Positions 5,537 through 7,496 of a stretch of DNA of 7,496 nt are shown here, piece by piece. The position numbers and the translations under genes are program-made. Within the stretch, counting starts at the first letter, position 1. The number at the start of each line of letters is the position of its first letter. Where the stretch lies: NCBI GenBank assembly GCA_020025375.1, contig JAHHSF010000061.1, positions 1 through 7,496 on the forward strand, written 5' to 3'. This DNA is from Oscillospiraceae bacterium (lineage in GTDB: Bacteria; Bacillota; Clostridia; Oscillospirales; Oscillospiraceae). The notes beneath the pieces are model-generated. The model was not told where the DNA came from. It did no database searches and worked only from the letters and a program-made list of their open reading frames with translations.

Positions 5537-6970
5537 TTATTTTTCTGCCTCTTCTTCCTCTCTCAGGTCGGCCACGGTGAGGGCCATCAGGTCCTCCCTG
5601 GTGGGCTTCTCCATGGCGGCCAGGCGGTCGGCCTGATGGGAGACCGCCCGCTCGAAGACGTTACGCACATCCCGGGCGTTGCCGAAGTTCTCGTCCCGGT
5701 CCTCATACAGGTCCCGGAAACCCTCCACGGCGTAAGCCTCCGCTTCTTCGTCCAAGGTATAGCCGTTCTTTTTGCACATGGAGCGGAAAATCTCCATGAG
5801 CTGGCCGCCGTCGTAGTCCTCGAAGAAGAAATATTTGTTGAACCGGCTCTCCAGGCCGGGGTTGGAGTGGATGAAGTTGTCCATCAGCTCGGTGTACCCC
5901 GCCACAATGACGATGAGGTCGGCCCGGTTGTCCTCCATCCCCTTGAGCAGGGTCTCGATGGCCTCCTTACCGAAGTCGTTGGCGTTCTCCTGGTTGACCA
6001 GGGCGTAGGCCTCGTCGATGAAAAGGACCCCGCCGATGGCTTTGGCAATGACCTCCTGGGTCTTGAGGGCGGTCTGTCCCACGAAGCCGGCCACCAAGCC
6101 GGAACGGTCCACCTCCACCATCTGGCCTTTGGAGAGGACCCCCATGGCGTGGTAAATCTTCGCCAATAACCGGGCCACTGTGGTCTTTCCCGTGCCGGGG
6201 TTGCCCATGAATACCAGGTGGAGGCTCATGGGGGGCACGGGCAGGTCCTGCTCCTGGCGGAGCTTGCGGACCTTCACCAAATTGATGAGGCTCTTCACAT
6301 CGGCCTTCACCTTCTCCAGGCCGCAGAGCTCCTCCAGCTGGGCCAGAAGCTCCTCCAGGCTGGGAGCGGACTCTGTTTCCTCCTGGGGCTGGGCTTCCGC
6401 CTTTTCCTCCCCGGCGGCGACAGGGGCCGCTCCGGTAGGGACAGCGGTCTGGGTGACGAAATCCCCCGCCTGGACCCCGTGGCCTCCCCCGGCGATTCCC
6501 GCCCGGTCACAAAGGGCGGAGAGCCGGTCGGCACAGCTGTTCACAAAGGCGGCCTCTTTTTCGCTTCCCCGGTCGTCCACGGCGGCAAAAAGGAGGAGCA
6601 TGAGGGTCATAAGGTCGATAAACTTTCGGGACAGGTCCTTTCCAAAGGTCCGGTCGTACTCCATCATCTTGTGGAAGAAGGGTGGAACCTGGAAGCCGGG
6701 ATACTCAGCCACGGCGGTAGACAGCTCCCAGAACAGGGTGGCAGGCACCGGGTTGCCCTTGCAGTAGATGGCCCCGTAATACTCCACGTGCACCGTGGTC
6801 ACCGGACTGCCGTCCGCCTGCCATACCCCCAGGGCGCAGGAGCGGAAAAAACCGTCGGCTTCCCGGGTCACGGCCAAGCGCACATCGGGCCCGGCAATGT
6901 GCCGCCGGAAGGCGGACACCCCTTCATCGTACTGCTTATGGACCGCCCCCGGCGTCATAGAACTCTTCAT
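5537..6970 (-). CDS. CbxX/CfxQ-family (SpoVK-like) AAA+ ATPase with N-terminal helical domain
   Basis: This 477-residue cytoplasmic protein has a C-terminal AAA+ module (about 205-460) of the CbxX/CfxQ group, which includes Rubisco activase CbbX and Bacillus SpoVK. These form ATP-driven hexamers that remodel other proteins. Motifs are complete: Walker A GNPGTGKTT (256-264), pore-loop region SGLVAGFVGQT (290-300), Walker B GGVLFIDEAY (313-322), sensor 1 VIVAGY (354-359), arginine finger in LESRF (R376) and sensor 2 GNARDVRN (430-437). The first 175 residues are a separate domain; the helical part MMEYDRTFGKDLSRKF (102-117) onward resembles TerB-like folds, but this is uncertain. An Ala/Pro/Glu linker (about 175-205) joins them. 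I chose the ATG at 6970, with AAGG eight bases upstream; a GTG three codons earlier would overlap that site. No Rubisco genes are nearby, so a CbbX role is not supported; a sporulation or stress role is possible. Substrate unknown. Confidence 0.93.
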   Translation of the reverse strand: MKSSMTPGAVHKQYDEGVSAFRRHIAGPDVRLAVTREADGFFRSCALGVWQADGSPVTTVHVEYYGAIYCKGNPVPATLFWELSTAVAEYPGFQVPPFFHKMMEYDRTFGKDLSRKFIDLMTLMLLLFAAVDDRGSEKEAAFVNSCADRLSALCDRAGIAGGGHGVQAGDFVTQTAVPTGAAPVAAGEEKAEAQPQEETESAPSLEELLAQLEELCGLEKVKADVKSLINLVKVRKLRQEQDLPVPPMSLHLVFMGNPGTGKTTVARLLAKIYHAMGVLSKGQMVEVDRSGLVAGFVGQTALKTQEVIAKAIGGVLFIDEAYALVNQENANDFGKEAIETLLKGMEDNRADLIVIVAGYTELMDNFIHSNPGLESRFNKYFFFEDYDGGQLMEIFRSMCKKNGYTLDEEAEAYAVEGFRDLYEDRDENFGNARDVRNVFERAVSHQADRLAAMEKPTREDLMALTVADLREEEEAEK

Positions 6971-6999
6971 GGACAGCACCTTCTTTTCTTGTTAGGTGT

Positions 7000-7029
7000 A
7001 TTATACCCACCAGAGGCCCCCGCCGTCAA
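7000..7029 (-). promoter_or_regulatory. Sigma-A promoter of the AAA+ ATPase gene
   Basis: On the minus strand, TTGACG (7029-7024) and a perfect TATAAT (7005-7000) are separated by 18 bases. The start would be near 6993, giving a short leader of about 23 nt with the AAGAAGG ribosome binding site. A small inverted repeat, CCGCC/GGCGG, overlaps the -35 box. Confidence 0.75.
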
Positions 7030-7082
7030 TGGCGGCGAGGGCTCGAAATTTGTAAACAAACTGTGAGAATCGTCGGGAGCGG

Positions 7083-7114
7083 TTGACGAACGCCGTAGAA
7101 AAAGATACTATAAT
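7083..7114 (+). promoter_or_regulatory. Divergent sigma-A promoter of the zinc-ribbon gene
   Basis: TTGACG at 7083-7088 is followed 17 bases later by TACTAT (7106-7111), which overlaps a perfect TATAAT at 7109-7114 (20-base spacing). One of these is probably the -10 box. The leader to the ATG at 7164 would be about 45-50 nt. Two promoters pointing apart about 54 bp from each other (-35 to -35) allow shared control with the AAA+ gene. Confidence 0.65.
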
Positions 7115-7163
7115 ACAAATATCTCTTTTTCTTTGGGAAAATACAAAAAAGCAGGTGACAGGA

Positions 7164-7496
7164 ATGGCGACCAAGCAAGGTAAGGACCGCAACGCCCTCA
7201 TCAAGTGTGATCACTGCGGAGAATATTACTCCGTCACTTATAAAGAGTGCCCCTTCTGCGACGAGTATGAAGAGGACTATGATGAGGACGGCCGGAGTGC
7301 CCCCCGCCATGTGGCCGGTGGCAAGCGGCTGGTGACCAACACCCGGGGGGGCGGCTATGGCCGGGGGTGGACCCCCTTCCGCATTGTCACCACCGTCCTC
7401 TCCGTGGCCGTCATCATCGCCGCCGCCTGTATCGTGTTCAGCCTCATCAAGCCCCTTGTGGACCGGGGTAACGACGTGAACCCCAACGCCACCCCC
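7164..7496 (+). CDS. Zinc-ribbon membrane protein of unknown function, N-terminal part
   Basis: An open frame of 111 codons starts at the ATG at 7164 and runs off the right edge. The first 35 residues form a zinc-ribbon knuckle pair, CDHCGEYYSVTYKECPFC, with cysteines 15, 18, 29 and 32 spaced as two CxxC motifs. A highly acidic stretch follows (EYEEDYDEDG, 34-43), then a basic, glycine-rich stretch (KRLVTNTRGGGYGRG, 54-68). One strong membrane helix spans about residues 73-95. The chain then enters what is probably the outside of the cell (VDRGNDVNPNATP). This layout, a cytoplasmic zinc ribbon tethered by one helix to an external domain, is common in Firmicutes proteins with SH3-like or other extracellular domains, but the rest is missing. 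The ribosome binding site is AGGTGA/CAGGA directly upstream. I do not recognise the specific family. Confidence 0.85.
   Translation, partial: MATKQGKDRNALIKCDHCGEYYSVTYKECPFCDEYEEDYDEDGRSAPRHVAGGKRLVTNTRGGGYGRGWTPFRIVTTVLSVAVIIAAACIVFSLIKPLVDRGNDVNPNATP

Noticed and set aside
5537..6970. Rubisco activase (CbbX) function for the AAA+ gene
   Set aside because: The AAA+ core is of that family, but no Rubisco genes are present here and the N-terminal domain differs; only the family-level call is supported.
1..7496. CRISPR array, mobile element, tRNA or rRNA
   Set aside because: I saw no regularly spaced repeats, transposase motifs, terminal inverted repeats around a gene, tRNA cloverleaf or rRNA-like sequence by eye.

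Overview
The window looks like chromosomal DNA from a GC-rich anaerobic Firmicute, most likely a gut member of the Oscillospiraceae (Flavonifractor/Pseudoflavonifractor-like). The support is protein style, GGAGG-type ribosome binding sites, sharp sigma-A promoters (TTGAC- / TATAAT), and a small Arc-like gene just ahead of lspA. The lineage is an inference, not proven. All genes but one lie on the minus strand. It is mostly a housekeeping region, with unusually legible regulatory DNA between the genes.

Read in the direction of transcription (right to left): a divergent promoter region (about 6971-7163) separates a plus-strand gene that runs off the right edge (7164-7496; zinc ribbon plus one membrane helix, function unknown) from a minus-strand CbxX/CfxQ (SpoVK-like) AAA+ ATPase (5537-6970). 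Next comes a tight cluster: a 40-residue ribbon-helix-helix protein (5275-5397), the lipoprotein signal peptidase lspA (4792-5271), and an RluD-type pseudouridine synthase (3906-4817). The first two are 3 bases apart, and lspA overlaps rluD by 26 bases, so the three are probably co-transcribed and translationally coupled.

The next unit is the most notable. A strong promoter whose -10 box contains the stop codon of rluD drives a leader of about 215 nt. The leader carries a TPP (thiamine pyrophosphate) riboswitch aptamer followed by an intrinsic terminator. The only gene it controls is a Cof-type HAD phosphatase (2828-3682) that starts at TTG. A bidirectional terminator hairpin and a second perfect hairpin close this unit. 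The arrangement suggests the phosphatase acts on a thiamine-pathway phosphate ester, perhaps thiamine monophosphate or HMP-PP.

The last unit is glycogen synthesis: glgB (branching enzyme, 640-2562), then the start of glgC (ADP-glucose pyrophosphorylase, 585 to the left edge). Its promoter is a near-consensus sigma-A site whose -10 box lies inside a perfect 17-bp palindrome. The 5' leader also holds a 15-bp hairpin that ends a few bases before the ribosome binding site. Both look like control points for glycogen synthesis.

I found no mobile element, CRISPR array, tRNA, rRNA or multi-gene unknown system here. The long open frames opposite glgB and the HAD gene are shadows produced by GC-rich codon use.
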